Source of the DNA: Beroe forskalii
Taxonomy: Eukaryota; Ctenophora; Nuda; Beroida; Beroidae
Length of the DNA stretch: 64,000 bases
Assembly: GCA_011033025.1 (NCBI GenBank)
Contig: WFMF01000140.1
Coordinates: 186,001-250,000, forward strand
Reading direction: 5' to 3'
Notes under the pieces: generated by a model
Databases searched by the model: none
Seen by the model: only the letters and a program-made list of their open reading frames with translations
Told to the model about the DNA's origin: nothing
Part shown: positions 45,301 through 56,744 of the stretch, piece after piece
How the letters are laid out: each line of letters opens with the position of its first letter
How positions within the stretch are numbered: position 1 is the stretch's first letter
Made by a program: the position numbers and the translations under genes

Positions 45301-48295
45301 CGACGTTTCGCCGCTCTATTTTCCACTGCCACTTGTCAGGACCTGTGTATTTGTAATAGATCACGTTCCACCCAATGGAGCCGCATTCATCAATTCATCC
45401 ACTCAATGATCGACCCAATGATCGACCCAATGATCGACCCAATGATCGACCCAATGATCGACCCAATGATCGACCCAATGATCGACCCAATGATCCACCT
45501 AAAAATCTAAAAGCTGAAGTATGAAACCAATACCTGAAGCCGCTCCCGAAATATACTAGACGGACTACAATTGTCATCAATTCACCATTCTAAACCCTGA
45601 TAATGACGTCACTTTCAACCTACTTATTAACATTTATCATTTCCGGGCTGCCTATCGCCATCCTGTCCTATCAAGTTTAAATTCCGGTTCCGTTTCCGGG
45701 TAATACAAGAAGTTGAGGATTTGGTCCAAATTTAGAGTCAAACTATATTGATCACATTGTTTACTATGGATAATTTAACGTGACAATCCCAAGAATTAAA
45801 CCTGTAATTATAAATTCTTGAGGTGGTAGTCTGACCACTAAATCATAAAATCATATCACGATTGTCAGGGCCAGTATTTAATATTTATGTTGTATACAAG
45901 GGTTCCTATAAGGGTTCATAAAGGGTTATATAAAGGTTCATTAGTTGCTGAATAGCTCTGTGAAGCGCCCTGAATCACGGGTAAAGCACGATTCATATAT
46001 ATAATATTCATATAAACGTTAATAATAAGTAAATACTATTATTTAGGGGTGTATATTAAACATTTATATGTGGTGGTAAATCCATGCTGTTCAATGAGTG
46101 AATATAATGGGAGTATTACGGCTAATATCATAAAACACATTGATTGCAAGTGCGGAGTCTAAGCTTATCTAATAGGAATCACGCCTATAATGACCCTCAA
46201 AATTGGCTAATATTATTTAGTGGTGTATATTAAACATTTATATGTGGTGGTAAATCCATGCTTTAAAACTTATAAAATAAGTCCAAATGCTTTAGTCTAA
46301 GCTCAACTACCAGGAATCAGGAGACAGAGTAATCACAAATCTCCATCTAGTTGCCTCGACTTTTTACAGGATATGTCACGTAAAATAGGGGCAACAAAGC
46401 ACTTCTATAACATCATATCTTTTGTGATTTGTCATGACATAATTGTTGAAATCCTGGAATAAAGCTATTTGATTTCCCTCGTGGAATATAGAAGAAGCTA
46501 AGATGTTAAGATAGCCAATCACCATTAAGTTGTTTGCACCTAACTTTCATAGCCAAAGTACTTGCCGCGAGTTGTATAGAATTCCATATTTTCAAACTGA
46601 TGATTGGCTACTGGCTAGTGGCTAATATGTTGCTTCGTTCGCACATTCAGCTATAAATTGTAAAATCGTGATCTCGAATGATCAAACTTGGCTGTTGTTT
46701 CAGTTTTACTGAGTTTAAACCGTTCATTTTAAACACTCGAAAAAAACAAACAATTAAAACGAAATGGGACAGTCACCGTTGAAGTGTGAAAAAAACGTAA
46801 CGCGCGACAACATTTAGATAAAACAATGACCCAAGAATAAATCTTGTATGACCGCGCGCGTCGCGCGCGCGTACCGCTACGCGATCCATGCCAAGTTATT
46901 ATGCACATGGGAACAAAAGATCCCAGCCAGTCACTTCGTCTTTAGCTCGTTAATGGGGGATTCTAATGAAATAAAATCTCCATTTAGAGCGTGCAATTCA
47001 GCATTAATTAACAACGTTATTTGAATGATGTGCACGATTATTCAGTGAATTCAATTACATGACTCCTGTAACGCTCGGCGAGATTACAATTCAGCCTTCA
47101 TTTAGCATTCATCCATTTGATGATTTGAATCATGCATGTAGTATATTTAAGATCTAAAGTCACAGGAGAATAACACTGAAATGTAGAAGAAAAGAAATCA
47201 AAGAAAAAGCAAAACAACCAACTTTTTGTTTCAGATGGGCGACTTCTACCATCGCATGGCTGACTACAAGAAAGCGGGTAGTTCCCTCAGTGAGGCTCAT
47301 GAGATGTCAATAACCTACTGCCCGACAGACCTCGTATCCGCTCTTGCTGCGTTCCACTTGGGTAAGTTCAATTGTGAACCAATGCAGCGATACCCCATAT
47401 CCCGGCCCTTTCAAAAGTTTAAAGGTTTTTACTTTTTACTCGAATGGTTGCTGGGGAACGGACTTTGATCTCACGACACTTAATCACGTAATACCATTTC
47501 AACTCCCTGCAAAGGTTGTGGTCTCTGTTAGGGTTAAGGTCAGGGTTAGAGTACCTGGTTGTGCTTCGTGCAGAAGGATGTTTCAGACGACTATTGACTT
47601 ATTGAATCGACTGACGCCATCAATTATATATCTCTTGCCATATTTATAACTTTAGTACTTGGCACGAGATCCTTTCTATTAACTTTCAAGTTATGTTACC
47701 AACTCACAAGTTTTCTCCCTAACCCGGTGCTTTCTCCAGGTCTACTCTACATGGACGACTCCTATCCAGAGCATGATATTTTCAGGGGACACAACTTGCT
47801 TACATCTTCAGCTAACCTTCTCAGCAAGTGAGTTTGCCAGGACGTGTGTCCATGAGATTATTTGCCTTATTCATAACGATTCATAAAACCCTTTAACCAC
47901 TTTGAAATCCAGTTGACGCCTCTAAATTCTAAGAGACGTCTTCGGTCTTCCCTATTTCTTTACCTTTCTCCAATGCTCCTATCTATTCCGATCCCTTACC
48001 TACAACTCCCATCCCTCTCATTCATCCACTTCCCTGCCTTCCTCCCCCCATCCCACTTTCCCAATTATCACTCCCTCAGACTCCCTTCCCTCCATCCCAC
48101 TTTCCCACTCTACTACCACTCCCTACTCCTCTCTTTCCCAGGTACGGTGTAACGTATCAGCGAGCCCTTATGCTCCAACACATGGCTATTGCAAGTGAGG
48201 AGGCTGGGTTAAAACACACCTTCTACAAACAGGAAAGTGAGAACATCAAGAGTGCGATGTTTGGAGCAGCTTCAGCCACGCAGGCAGTACGATAA
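32178..48295 (+). CDS. large TPR-like repeat protein with charged low-complexity N-terminus
   Basis: Thirteen exons, all joined in phase, give 1047 residues: 32178-33633, 33751-34041, 34246-34418, 34728-34859, 35117-35246, 35541-35637, 36581-36711, 37778-37909, 38091-38239, 40377-40460, 47235-47361, 47740-47827, 48142-48295. Residues 1 to about 580 are Ser/Lys/Glu-rich and predicted disordered, with a run of about nine SKKDVPA-type heptads near residues 85-140 and acidic patches (FDDDD, EHSEDDDGED). From about residue 590 the chain is helical with tetratricopeptide-like pairs, e.g. HKLAEAYMLLCMGQLMVYGG, ALKCYKLGVEIQRTALGDHS and MGDFYHRMADYKKAGSSL, the last two resembling kinesin-light-chain or NPHP3-type TPRs. 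No catalytic motif is seen. It probably acts as a scaffold; the family was not identified. The 6.8 kb intron before exon 11 is the longest. Confidence 0.85.
34540..34640 (-). mobile_element. tRNA-derived SINE head (tRNA-Glu-like)
   Basis: On the minus strand, TGCAGTGGTTAGGGCATCGA gives an A-box-like region, AACTTTCAATAGAGAGG an anticodon arm with TTC, and GCAGTTCCATTGCCGGCC a degenerate B box. This is the layout of tRNA-Glu-derived SINEs. It lies in intron 3 of the TPR-like gene. No tail or target duplication was delimited. Confidence 0.7.
36506..36541. promoter_or_regulatory. two X-box (RFX) motifs
   Basis: GTTGCCATAGCAAC at 36506-36519 and GTTGTTATAGCAAC at 36528-36541, 22 bp apart, both palindromic and matching the RFX X-box consensus. 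They lie just before exon 7 of the TPR-like gene. Occupancy is inference. Confidence 0.55.
38240..38480. repeat. CAGACGTACACACAAA minisatellite
   Basis: Degenerate units of about 16 bp directly following the donor of exon 9 of the TPR-like gene. The frame continuing from the exon into this array is not coding. Confidence 0.85.
38485..40375. other. intron 9 of the TPR-like gene
   Basis: No exon supported. It contains the tandem TGATCACATTTCAC repeat at 39400-39650, listed separately, and (GTACAT)-rich sequence near 39840-39970. Confidence 0.5.
39405..39650. repeat. about 30-40 bp repeat, GGACTGATCGCATTTCACAA
   Basis: Six to seven irregular units of (T)GGACTGATC(A/G)CATTTCA(C)AACTTC; a longer segment with CAGCTCTACTGCTAACTGA is itself duplicated. 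Confidence 0.88.
42282..42316. repeat. (CA)n microsatellite
   Basis: Roughly sixteen CA dinucleotides. Confidence 0.95.
42388..42616. promoter_or_regulatory. cluster of CACGTGA sites
   Basis: At least six CACGTG cores (ATCACGTGATA, TCACGTGACCC, GTCACGTGACG, GTCACGTGACTG, ATCACGTGACACGTGTG, ATCACGTGACGG) in about 230 bp of intron 10 of the TPR-like gene. They match E-box/CLEAR-type bHLH-ZIP sites. Could equally be a repeat built on a palindrome. Confidence 0.5.
43432..43545. repeat. 52-bp direct duplication
   Basis: AAAGTCATCAATTCGGCGTT, GTAAACTTTGAGTCG, CTATCTTT occurs twice in tandem with few changes. Confidence 0.9.
44490..44705. repeat. CCCCATATTTTCAAA dispersed repeat, copy 3
   Basis: GGGATTTTTTCCCCAAATTT, GGAAAAATCCCCATCTTTTC, AAACCCCC, GATCCCCAGAATTATAGTCC. 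A shorter relative (CCAATCCCCAGAAAATTATT, GTCCCACATG) sits at 37730-37765, just before the acceptor of exon 8. Confidence 0.7.
45132..45300. repeat. about 37-bp tandem repeat with TGACGTCA
   Basis: Four to five units of GTTGGTGACGTCATTATCAT, AGCACAAAATGGTGA. TGACGTCA is a perfect CRE/ATF site. Confidence 0.9.
45404..45498. repeat. 12-bp tandem repeat, CAATGATCGACC
   Basis: About eight near-perfect copies. The antisense frame (GRSL repeat) is an artefact. Confidence 0.95.
46036..46262. repeat. direct repeat pair, 172 bp apart
   Basis: ATTATTTAG(G/T)GGTGTATATT, AAACATTTATATGTGGTGGT, AAATCCATGCT occurs at about 46038-46089 and 46210-46261. Confidence 0.9.
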
Positions 48296-49767
48296 TAAGG
48301 GTACCGAGTTGTGTAATGTATATCCCAACCATGCCAACACCAAAACACGTGATGATCTTACAAAATGCGGTGCGAGAACAAGAATATTTTACCAAAATTT
48401 TATGGGGTTTTTCCTCATAAAACCTTCTGGAGTTGTGTCGGCTGCTGACTCGAGATTCATGGGACTACTTTGGTACTTGGGACTGATCGTGGACAGTCAT
48501 GAAGTTACAATTTCTCGTTTCGCTTATTGACGAGTAATATCGGAGTAACTTTAAGATGCTGCCCGAAGTATTATCATTCGAGATGACATCAAACATCGGT
48601 GATTTCCTTCAATTAACAGATATGATTTTCTTGCTGTTGTCTTGACTGGAACAGATTTCGAAGGAGAATCGAAGAAGAATGTTATATATTGTTGTTAGAA
48701 ATTCAAGTTGGGCAATGAGGCCTTAGATAATGTACTTAACGATTATAAAGCTTGAGATTTAAGGCAAACTGTTAAATTTATGTATGCTATGTTGTTTTTG
48801 ATTGCTGCTACCTGCCTGATCCTTAGTAGAATACGCTAATTTTATACGTTTAGACTTAAATTTTGAACGCGGTGTGAACTGTGAGAGGTTAATCTTAAGA
48901 ATATTCGATTCGAAGTTAGTCAGTTGACCCCTTAAAATCAAACCATGATTAAATGACAACCACCAATTTCTCAACCGCGACCTACAATGGAATTGAAAGA
49001 TTCGTGCAATTTCATGATTATTTATTCGTTTACTTAATTTTATGGATTATGGAAATATGTAATTTGTGTTTATAATAGTTGTAACTGGATATATCTGATG
49101 TGTTACGATTTATTAATTTTACATTATAATTAGAAAAAAGGTAACATAATGTGATGTAAATTATGAACGTTCTGTACATATGTATACTGTAAATAATTGA
49201 AGAATTATATGTTAACATTTGAATATTGTGTCTGCACTTATTACTATGTCATTGATAATATAGATGATTCCAGTGTGTTGAAACTCAATTCCACAAAGTG
49301 TTCTTATCTAAAATGATAGAATTTTCGAGCGAGGCTATCATAAGATTTATTATTATTTAGGTGGTTTTCAATTCTAATTCATCAAATTCATCTATAACAT
49401 TTATTTATTTACAATTCACTAGGCAGCAGTTCATGTTTTGTAAAAATGTCCCTACGCAAGAAATCTGGTCGGCGGTCTGACGTCATCATTTCTCTACCTA
49501 AAACAACCAGAATGCACTCACTGTGACCAGTCTTTCAGTCCTCAGAGATGATTCCTGTAACTGGATCTCAAGATGTAAATCTCAATGTGAATTGGAGTGT
49601 TTTTCAAATCTACTCAATAACAAAATTCACCTTTGCTTCCAAATTGCTGTCCAATGAACAACCTTATCAAATTCAATATGGGCTCAAATCCGTCATATCT
49701 CCTTGATTTTTGATGTAATTTAACTGTTCCTTTTGGTGTTCGACAACGATATCTTTCTGCTTTTGAA
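48296..49767. other. spacer after the TPR-like gene
   Basis: AT-rich 3' UTR and intergenic sequence; no gene recognised. It may hold a 5' exon and promoter of the SQYPS membrane protein. Confidence 0.45.
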
Positions 49768-49800
49768 GTGGTACTTCTCATTCAAGCTAACCCCTTCCTC

Positions 49801-51605
49801 ATGTTGATCCCGACTCTGACAACACTTCTCGGTAGTTTGGCAATCCTAACTCCTATCCTCCTCCTCCTACTCTTCTGCCACTTGGTTGCATGCCAGCGGC
49901 CCCGCCCCTCTGCTAACTGTAATCCCGAGCAGAGAACAGCAAATAAACACCCCTCACGCTCAGATAATAAGGACTCTTCTCACCGTCAGGGTAACACTGC
50001 CATCACCAAGGGAAAGGTTCTATCCACAGAAAAGGTTATATCCAAAGAGGGAAAGGTTCTGTCCACAGAGAGTTTGGTCGTTCCCTACGACCCCTGCTCA
50101 ACAATAACCAAAGACCTCTTTGCCAGTTGCTCCAACACGACCGCTTCCATGCGGTCTGATGATTACACGGTGAAGCTCTACCCGGGTGGGGGGAGCAGGA
50201 GGAAGAGTTTAACAAGTGTGTGGTATGAGACGGTTCTGGGGGTCAGTAGACCAGCGGATCCTAAAAGGTAAATTATTGTAAACCCCTGATCATCCTCTTC
50301 CGAATTTAAAACAGAAGAGAAAATATACAGAAAAGTCTCTCGAAAGTAGTTATTTGTGAGCCGTCACAACTAATAATATTCATTCCCTAAATGTGAGTGA
50401 AAAAGCAGTACTTTTTGTGTCGATCTCGAAATTTTATCTCAATTTCAGAGCTAATTAATGAGTCATATCATTCAATTTCAAAGTGCATATTTCAATTATT
50501 TTAATTTCAGGGGACACTGGAACGCAACACAGCGAAACTGCCTGGGTTTCCAGACCACGCATGGTGAAACTGGAATGGAATCAGGGAGTCCCAAGCCTGA
50601 ATTTAAGAGAAACAACTGTTCGGAGCCCGCCAAACTTTGGCTTAGCTTTGCCAGTGAACTTTCAATCAAACTACAAAGGCGTATGTCAATGTACGTCTAT
50701 TTGTAATTTGTATCTGCTCTGAGAATTTGAAAACTTCACTGACATTGTAAGTTTAGAAGTTTTAGAAAGTATCTTTGTAGTAGCTCTGATTTGACTGATA
50801 GTGATAGGATTAATAACCATGATATCTTAACTTCAGTTTCAAGAACTCACAAGACATCGAGGCTGATACCTCGGAAAACGGCCCAACTCAACACGATCCT
50901 CAACAATCAAGATTCGAAGATCCTTCATCTCCAAGACACGGAGAACCTTCCAGTTACGGAGAGCCTTCAAGTTTAAGCCAGTATCCTTCAAGCCAGTATC
51001 CTTCAAGCCTGTATCCTTCAAGCCAGTATCCTTCAAGCCAGTATCCTTCAAGCCAGTATCCTTCAAGCCAGTATCCTTCAAGCCAGTATCCTTCAAGCCA
51101 GTATCCTCCGGTTCGCATCATTCCCCCACTAAGAGGTGAGACTGAAGTTCTTTACCACAGGGTCTCTTCAACTGAAGACGTCTCCTCTCCGCCGGGTTTT
51201 GTGGAAAGTCCTCACTTGAAAACCCGCAGCTTAACCCGGACAATGAGTAAAACGGCTGCGGGGCAACCCGACGCGAATCACGAACTTCCAAGTGATGCAC
51301 CGAGTGGCGGTACGTTTGTTTCGTACCTAAGGCGTAAGACTTCGGGCAGTAATTTACTGTCTAGTTTAGAAGACATTCTCACTACGGCAGTTGCTAGGAA
51401 ACGAGCAGCGTGTCTTAAAATGGACCGGATCAAATCAGATAATTCGCAGGATGTTACCATGACTGACATTGGTTATGGGTTGCCCGATAATGGAGTGCCC
51501 GATAATGGAGTGCTCCACGATCAAGTGCTCGATGATCAAGTGCTCGATAATTGTTATCAGGCAAACTCCTCCTCTCCCCAGATTGAGGTATCACATGTGC
51601 CCTGA
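49801..51605 (+). CDS. single-pass membrane protein with SQYPS repeats, unidentified
   Basis: Three exons in phase give 471 residues from the first ATG: 49801-50267, 50511-50690 (ends AAT|GTACGT) and 50837-51605. Residues about 3-30 ([20 protein letters not shown], then LLLFCHLVA) form one hydrophobic segment, followed at once by a basic CQRPRPS stretch, as in a signal anchor with a cytoplasmic C-terminus. The long tail is polar and Ser/Thr-rich. Exon 3 holds about ten 15-bp units coding SQYPS (50977-51110) and later short PDNGV and LDDQV repeats. The frame stays open upstream to 49768 behind an AG, so an additional 5' exon with an extracellular part is possible. It starts 1.5 kb after the stop of the TPR-like gene on the same strand. 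Function unknown. Confidence 0.7.
50977..51110 (+). repeat. 15-bp coding repeat, AGCCAGTATCCTTCA
   Basis: About nine units, nearly all identical, coding SQYPS in exon 3 of the membrane-protein gene; one unit codes SLYPS. Confidence 0.93.
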
Positions 51606-52402
51606 ACAGTGAACAATTAGTACACTTACAGTTACCATTAGGATTTCACCCTACCCTTCGCCGCGCGACTTCTTTTTTATTTTATCAGCACGACCCTCCA
51701 AATTTCCGAGTGTTGCGCGCTAAGGATGGGAGAAATCCATCTAAATTAAAATTCATGAAATCATTGGGTGAGCACAAAAATTTTCGTCCGTGTTCGAATG
51801 TTATAGGTTTCAGCAAGAAATCAATAGATGCATGAGATAAAGAAAACTGACACGTGACTTTGAAGGAATGATTTTTGAATTATAAACATTAATTTTGATT
51901 TTTGATCCAAAGTTAACAATAATCATTAAATAATCATTTAAGCATATGTAAAACTGAAAAAGTAATATATTGCGATAATACAATGGCTGACTGTTTCTCT
52001 CCAATTTCATAAAAGCGTCAGTTTTTGAAAGCGCCAGTTTTATAATAGCGTTTGTTTTTATGAAAGCGTTAGCTTTTCAATTACGTCAGTCACAGTTTTC
52101 ATTCCATCTTGTCATCCTCACTCCTCAGTAACCTGGTAATTTCAAGTCTAAAAATCGCAAATTCGAGTTGACGAGTTGATTCACCAGTGTCTTGAAAAGT
52201 TGAGACTCTTCAGTGTACATTTAACGTTACCACGACACAACTGATTTAAAGTATTCGGTGGTTTGACCTTCATGTTCCACGACTACCGATCAAGTCTTGG
52301 TCACGGCACCATGACAATTGACAGATCAAGTCTTCATCACGTAACCATGACGACTCTAAAGTCTTGATCACGTATCCATGACGGCTCTTGAATCTTTTTC
52401 AA

Positions 52403-52416
52403 GTTGCCATAGCAAC
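52403..52416. promoter_or_regulatory. perfect X-box motif
   Basis: GTTGCCATAGCAAC, identical to the motif at 36506-36519, directly abutting the stop codon of the minus-strand gene at 52417. Role unknown. Confidence 0.4.
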
Positions 52417-53737
52417 TCAAGAAATCATGATGAGTGGATCTGATGAGGCTGTCCGTGGTGATGAAGGTGATGAGGAAAGCTGAGGACTGTAATTAGAGTA
52501 CTTCGTTACCACCCTGTGCTTTGGTGAAATGATCCGGACAAATAACTCCGGAGTTTGCTTAGTGCTCGTTGTTACCACCTGAAGCACCCTCTCCCTTTTC
52601 TCCTTGATGTGGAGGTTACCATGGTCCGTTGTCATGGTAACCGAGTGGTGTTTCATGTCATCTAGTCTCGTCGTCTCGTTGGCCCCCGTAAGAGTGGTTG
52701 TTGAGTGGAGGGTGTTGTCTAGCAAACAGCTGGGAACATGGTCTGAGTAAGCATTGTTCATCCTTTGAGAAGTTCCTGTTGAGTTCACAGCTTCTGGATC
52801 CATTGTTTGAAACTGATCTGTTGCTGATAAATCCCGTAATATCGTCCCAGAAGAAGGAACAGAATCCATCTGATTTTGACTTGGTTCTGTCACCTTGCCA
52901 ACGCGGGTTGGCTGAATGATCTCATGATCCCCTTCACTTAAAAGTCCTATCTCATCCGAGGAAAACGATTCTGGCTCCTCTGAGAGAGATATCTCGGGCA
53001 CTTCCGTTGAAGTATCATCCGATTCTACATTCGATACTTCAACTGCAGCTGACCTTTTCACTGGTTCTGATGATGGTATTCTGAAGATATCTGAAACATC
53101 CTTGTTTCCTAAATTCTTTGGGTTATTTTCCCCTTCTTCCTTTTCCTTCCACCCCTCCTCACCCCTTCCACTTCTTTTCTCCATCTCACTCTCCTCTGCT
53201 TCTTCTTCCTCCAATCTTCTTTTCCCCGCCTCTTTCTGGAGTCTGATAATCCTGTCAATTTCATCCTGAACATCTGAAACTCGTTTCAGAAACACTGGTT
53301 TTAAGTCCAAAGCGTGTTTGTAGGTCTCACATATTCCTGGGGAATGGGATTTGTTCAATGGGTTAAAATTTGTTTAGAATTTGATTTTTTCAGCTTGTGT
53401 AATACCCTCTGAAGCAGGAGAATAAACTTGAGAAGTCATCCATAATTTAACAGTCAAACGTTACAAAATCATGTCCTGCATAGTGACTCGTGAGCCGTAT
53501 ATAAGATATATGAGTTTTTACGTTTTAGGTTTAAACACTTTTCAAGTTAATTGCCTCACCTGAGAGAAACCCCACGTTCTCCTCAGTCAGCACGAGACTT
53601 TCTGGAGCTTTGAAGAGGGCGACAGTGTCGTTCACAAACTCATCAGGGCACTGGATCCTTATGTCTTTTGCTTTCTTAGAGTTCGTCTTTATCTTGATCT
53701 TTGTTGAGGTGTTGATGATGATTTTAGTCATGGGCAT
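52417..53737 (-). CDS. unidentified two-exon gene, acidic and serine-rich
   Basis: Exon 1 53737-53560 (starts MPMTKIIINTSTKIKIKTN, ends VGFLSG, donor CAG|GTGAGG) and exon 2 53336-52417 (ICETYKHALDLKPVFLKRVS to stop) join in phase 1 after a CATTCCCCAG acceptor, giving about 365 residues. The N-terminus is a basic beta-like stretch (IKIKTNSKKAKDIRIQCPDE). The start of exon 2 is a short coiled coil (VQDEIDRIIRLQKEAGKRRL, then a Glu-rich run). The rest is Ser/Thr/Glu-rich, probably disordered, ending with SSSPSSPRTASSDP. A second ATG two codons in is equally possible. No family recognised. It faces the SQYPS membrane-protein gene tail to tail, 0.8 kb away. Confidence 0.72.
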
Positions 53738-53739
53738 CG

Positions 53740-56735
53740 TGGCTTCTCTGAGATTTGATTGGTAACTGTGCTCGATAATTGGATACCGATTTGTCACCAG
53801 TTCCGAGTTGTCACTCGAAGTGCTATATCAATAACACTTCGAGTGAAAAATCGGAACGGATGACACTTGAATGAAGCGTCATGATTAAAGAATAAAATTT
53901 TATCGAAACCAACCTGAAAGACTGGAACAAATCAAAACGAAAACACTAAAATTAACAGTTCCTACCTTAACTATAACATAGGTATTCAGTAAATGCCTCG
54001 AATCAAATGCTCAAATGATGGATGATTTACTTATCTGCATTCCTTGGTGTTCGTGGGAAACTTGATAGCCAATGATTTTCAGAATATTTAATTTAGAAAT
54101 CACAAATTACAAGTCCGTTGATGCGATTTCTCTCATGAATTGACTACTGAGTAAATACTGTGATGCTCCATGTTTGTAAAGACTTAGGCACTTTGCATAG
54201 GTAGCTGCAATATCAAGTGGTATGTTAAAGGGAGTGGCAAAACAGAAATGACAGCTTAAAACTCATCAGTTAAACTCACAATTAATCGTTATTAGTTAGT
54301 CGTAAAACTTGAAGAATAGAATAAAATCTGACTGAAATAGCGGTTTGGAATCACAATTATAATTAGCATCTTGCATGGCAGCATAGAGTTAAAATTCACA
54401 AAGTTATGCACTAACGAATGGCGTCACCATGGTGACAAACCCTTCAAATTAAAGGGCACTTAAAGATTAATGAAAGCTGTTATAGTTAGGTAAAGCAGAA
54501 TTGACGGATAAGATTTTGTCCCTCGGAACCCTCCTCAATCGTACCCCAAAATCATGCATTTTTCTGAAAGTGAAGGACTTTGCCCAATGCAACTATCACT
54601 AAGCCACGATGCCATTTTGACATTACGTTTGGCTTTATACTTACTTTTTTATTGTGTAGATTGTATAGTGTATAATGTAAAAATGTATTGAATGTACAAT
54701 TCTCTACTCTGGGAGCATAATAGAGCATGGACGCAGAGAACCATCAAATACAAGCTGTGCGACGTATACACTGCAATCTAGGTATTCTACATTGACCGGC
54801 AAGCAGAACTTTCAGGGAGTCACTACGTGTTGTACACAATCCGTGGGCGGTTGAAAGTGACGTCATTATCATGGGTTAGAATGGAGCGTTGATGAAGTAG
54901 AAGCGTGTATTCCTGGTTTTCTTTGTAGACTAGCAGCAAGCAGGCCTTTAAAGAAATTAACCATCTTGATGATAACCTTTAGGGCAATTGCTAAGTACCG
55001 CAAGTTGCTAAGTAGCGTAAGATTCCAAGTTTTTTAAATCACTAAGTAGCTTATGCTGCTTCAGCTTAGTACCGTTATCAGGAGGAGGTGTAACTGTAAA
55101 AACAAGAAATTTCTCTTATCCAAGTGCAAGATGATTTCTATCCCGTAGAAAAAATGGGTTAAAAAGGAGCATTACTACGAAATGGCTGGAAATCACTGAA
55201 ATGATAGCTAAAATTTTGAAATAAATCACAGCACATACCTTACGTAATGATTAATTGATGCTGATGCACGGTTACTCTGGACAATAGACAAGGGGTAAAC
55301 TTTAGGCTACAAGAACCATCAGAGGCTACATGCTCACAGATCTGACTTATGGGTCACGTGACTAGAGGCAGCCTTGTGATTGGTTGTGAGCTGTCATGCG
55401 ACAAAATGCTGGCACGTGATTGGCTGTGGGTGATCATATGGTCTGTGAAATTAATGGGCATAGCCCTGGAAGCCCCACATTTCTGGCTAATGCAATGGAC
55501 TTATTGTGTGCCATTATGTGTACAAAGGATCTTTAGGGTATGTCATTCAGACCTATTCAAACATAGAATACTCTCATTAAGAGCGCATATACACGCCCAA
55601 GTTATATTGGGTTACATTGTGGATCTTGAAGCCTTGAAGGTTATTTTAGGTTAAAGGTGTGGCATTTTCCCCATCAGACAGTTAAGAATCTATCATAGCA
55701 ATCCCAACCTTAAAATATGATTTTTGATCGCTCCAATTTCCCTTGCAAATAGCAATGAAGAATATTGTACCTACCCATACCGTTTTAAAATTAACTTTTA
55801 TGAGAACGAAATCAAATACCAGGAGATAATTCAAATAACAATTACCTGAGATTTAAAGTAGGTTATACGTAATGATTTCATTGAGTTGGATAAATAATTA
55901 TGCTTATAACTTTAGTCTGCTAAATTTAGACACATAAAAATTTCTTGCTAACAACACAAAATTGTATCGATCGCCCACTGGCCACTGCACTAGGAAAATT
56001 ACTTCAAAAATTGGCGACTGGTCATTGACCGATGTATTTGTTCATGTCAAGATGCAAAATTCAAAACTGTCAATGGTCGCCAGAAATCAGAAAGCTTACT
56101 GTAACGAAATGTGACTGAAATATCTCGTTTTTGAAATTTTTGACAGCTTCATTTCGGTTACTCAAAGAACAATTTCATAAACTTGTTTACGTTCATAAAT
56201 CATCAATAAGTTCCACAGCTATATGAAAATGTTAAACTTTCGTTGGACTTGAAAACAAGGAAATTAGATCATTTGATTTAGAATATTTGAATACTATTTA
56301 ATGTTGAGGATTGTCAACGGGTAGTTATTATTTTGTTCTGTGTACTTTGTTTTATAGATCAAACTTACATAACACTTACTGAGTAGTGAGGTCATGGTAC
56401 CGCAATGCAATATGCATATGTCAATATGAATAACAACAAACATGGGTACTACCTATACAAATGTATACTTAGAGAAAAGAGAAGGCACCAGCTGTACAGT
56501 CGTTATAATGGTTTTTATTATGTATTTAACGTTTACAATGTTGTTGCTCTGAATGTCAACTCGTTTCGAATTACTATGTCTGTTAAAGTATTAAAAATAT
56601 AATCCTTTATGAGAATAATTGTCTTAAATGTTTAATTATAGTTTCCACTGGAAAATGAGAAGTATATTCAAATTAAATGTTTGGCAATTCTTTAATGACT
56701 GCTTAAGCTTTTGTCATGTATTTTAGCTGCAGCTC
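53740..56735. other. 3 kb spacer without a recognised gene
   Basis: AT-rich. 53800-53850 has a small inverted repeat (AACTCGGAACTGG-like, TCACTCGAAGTG / CACTTCGAGTGA). A short CRE-bearing relative (GTGACGTCATTATCATGG) lies at 54857. No supported coding region. Confidence 0.5.
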
Positions 56736-56744
56736 TAGAGCAAG

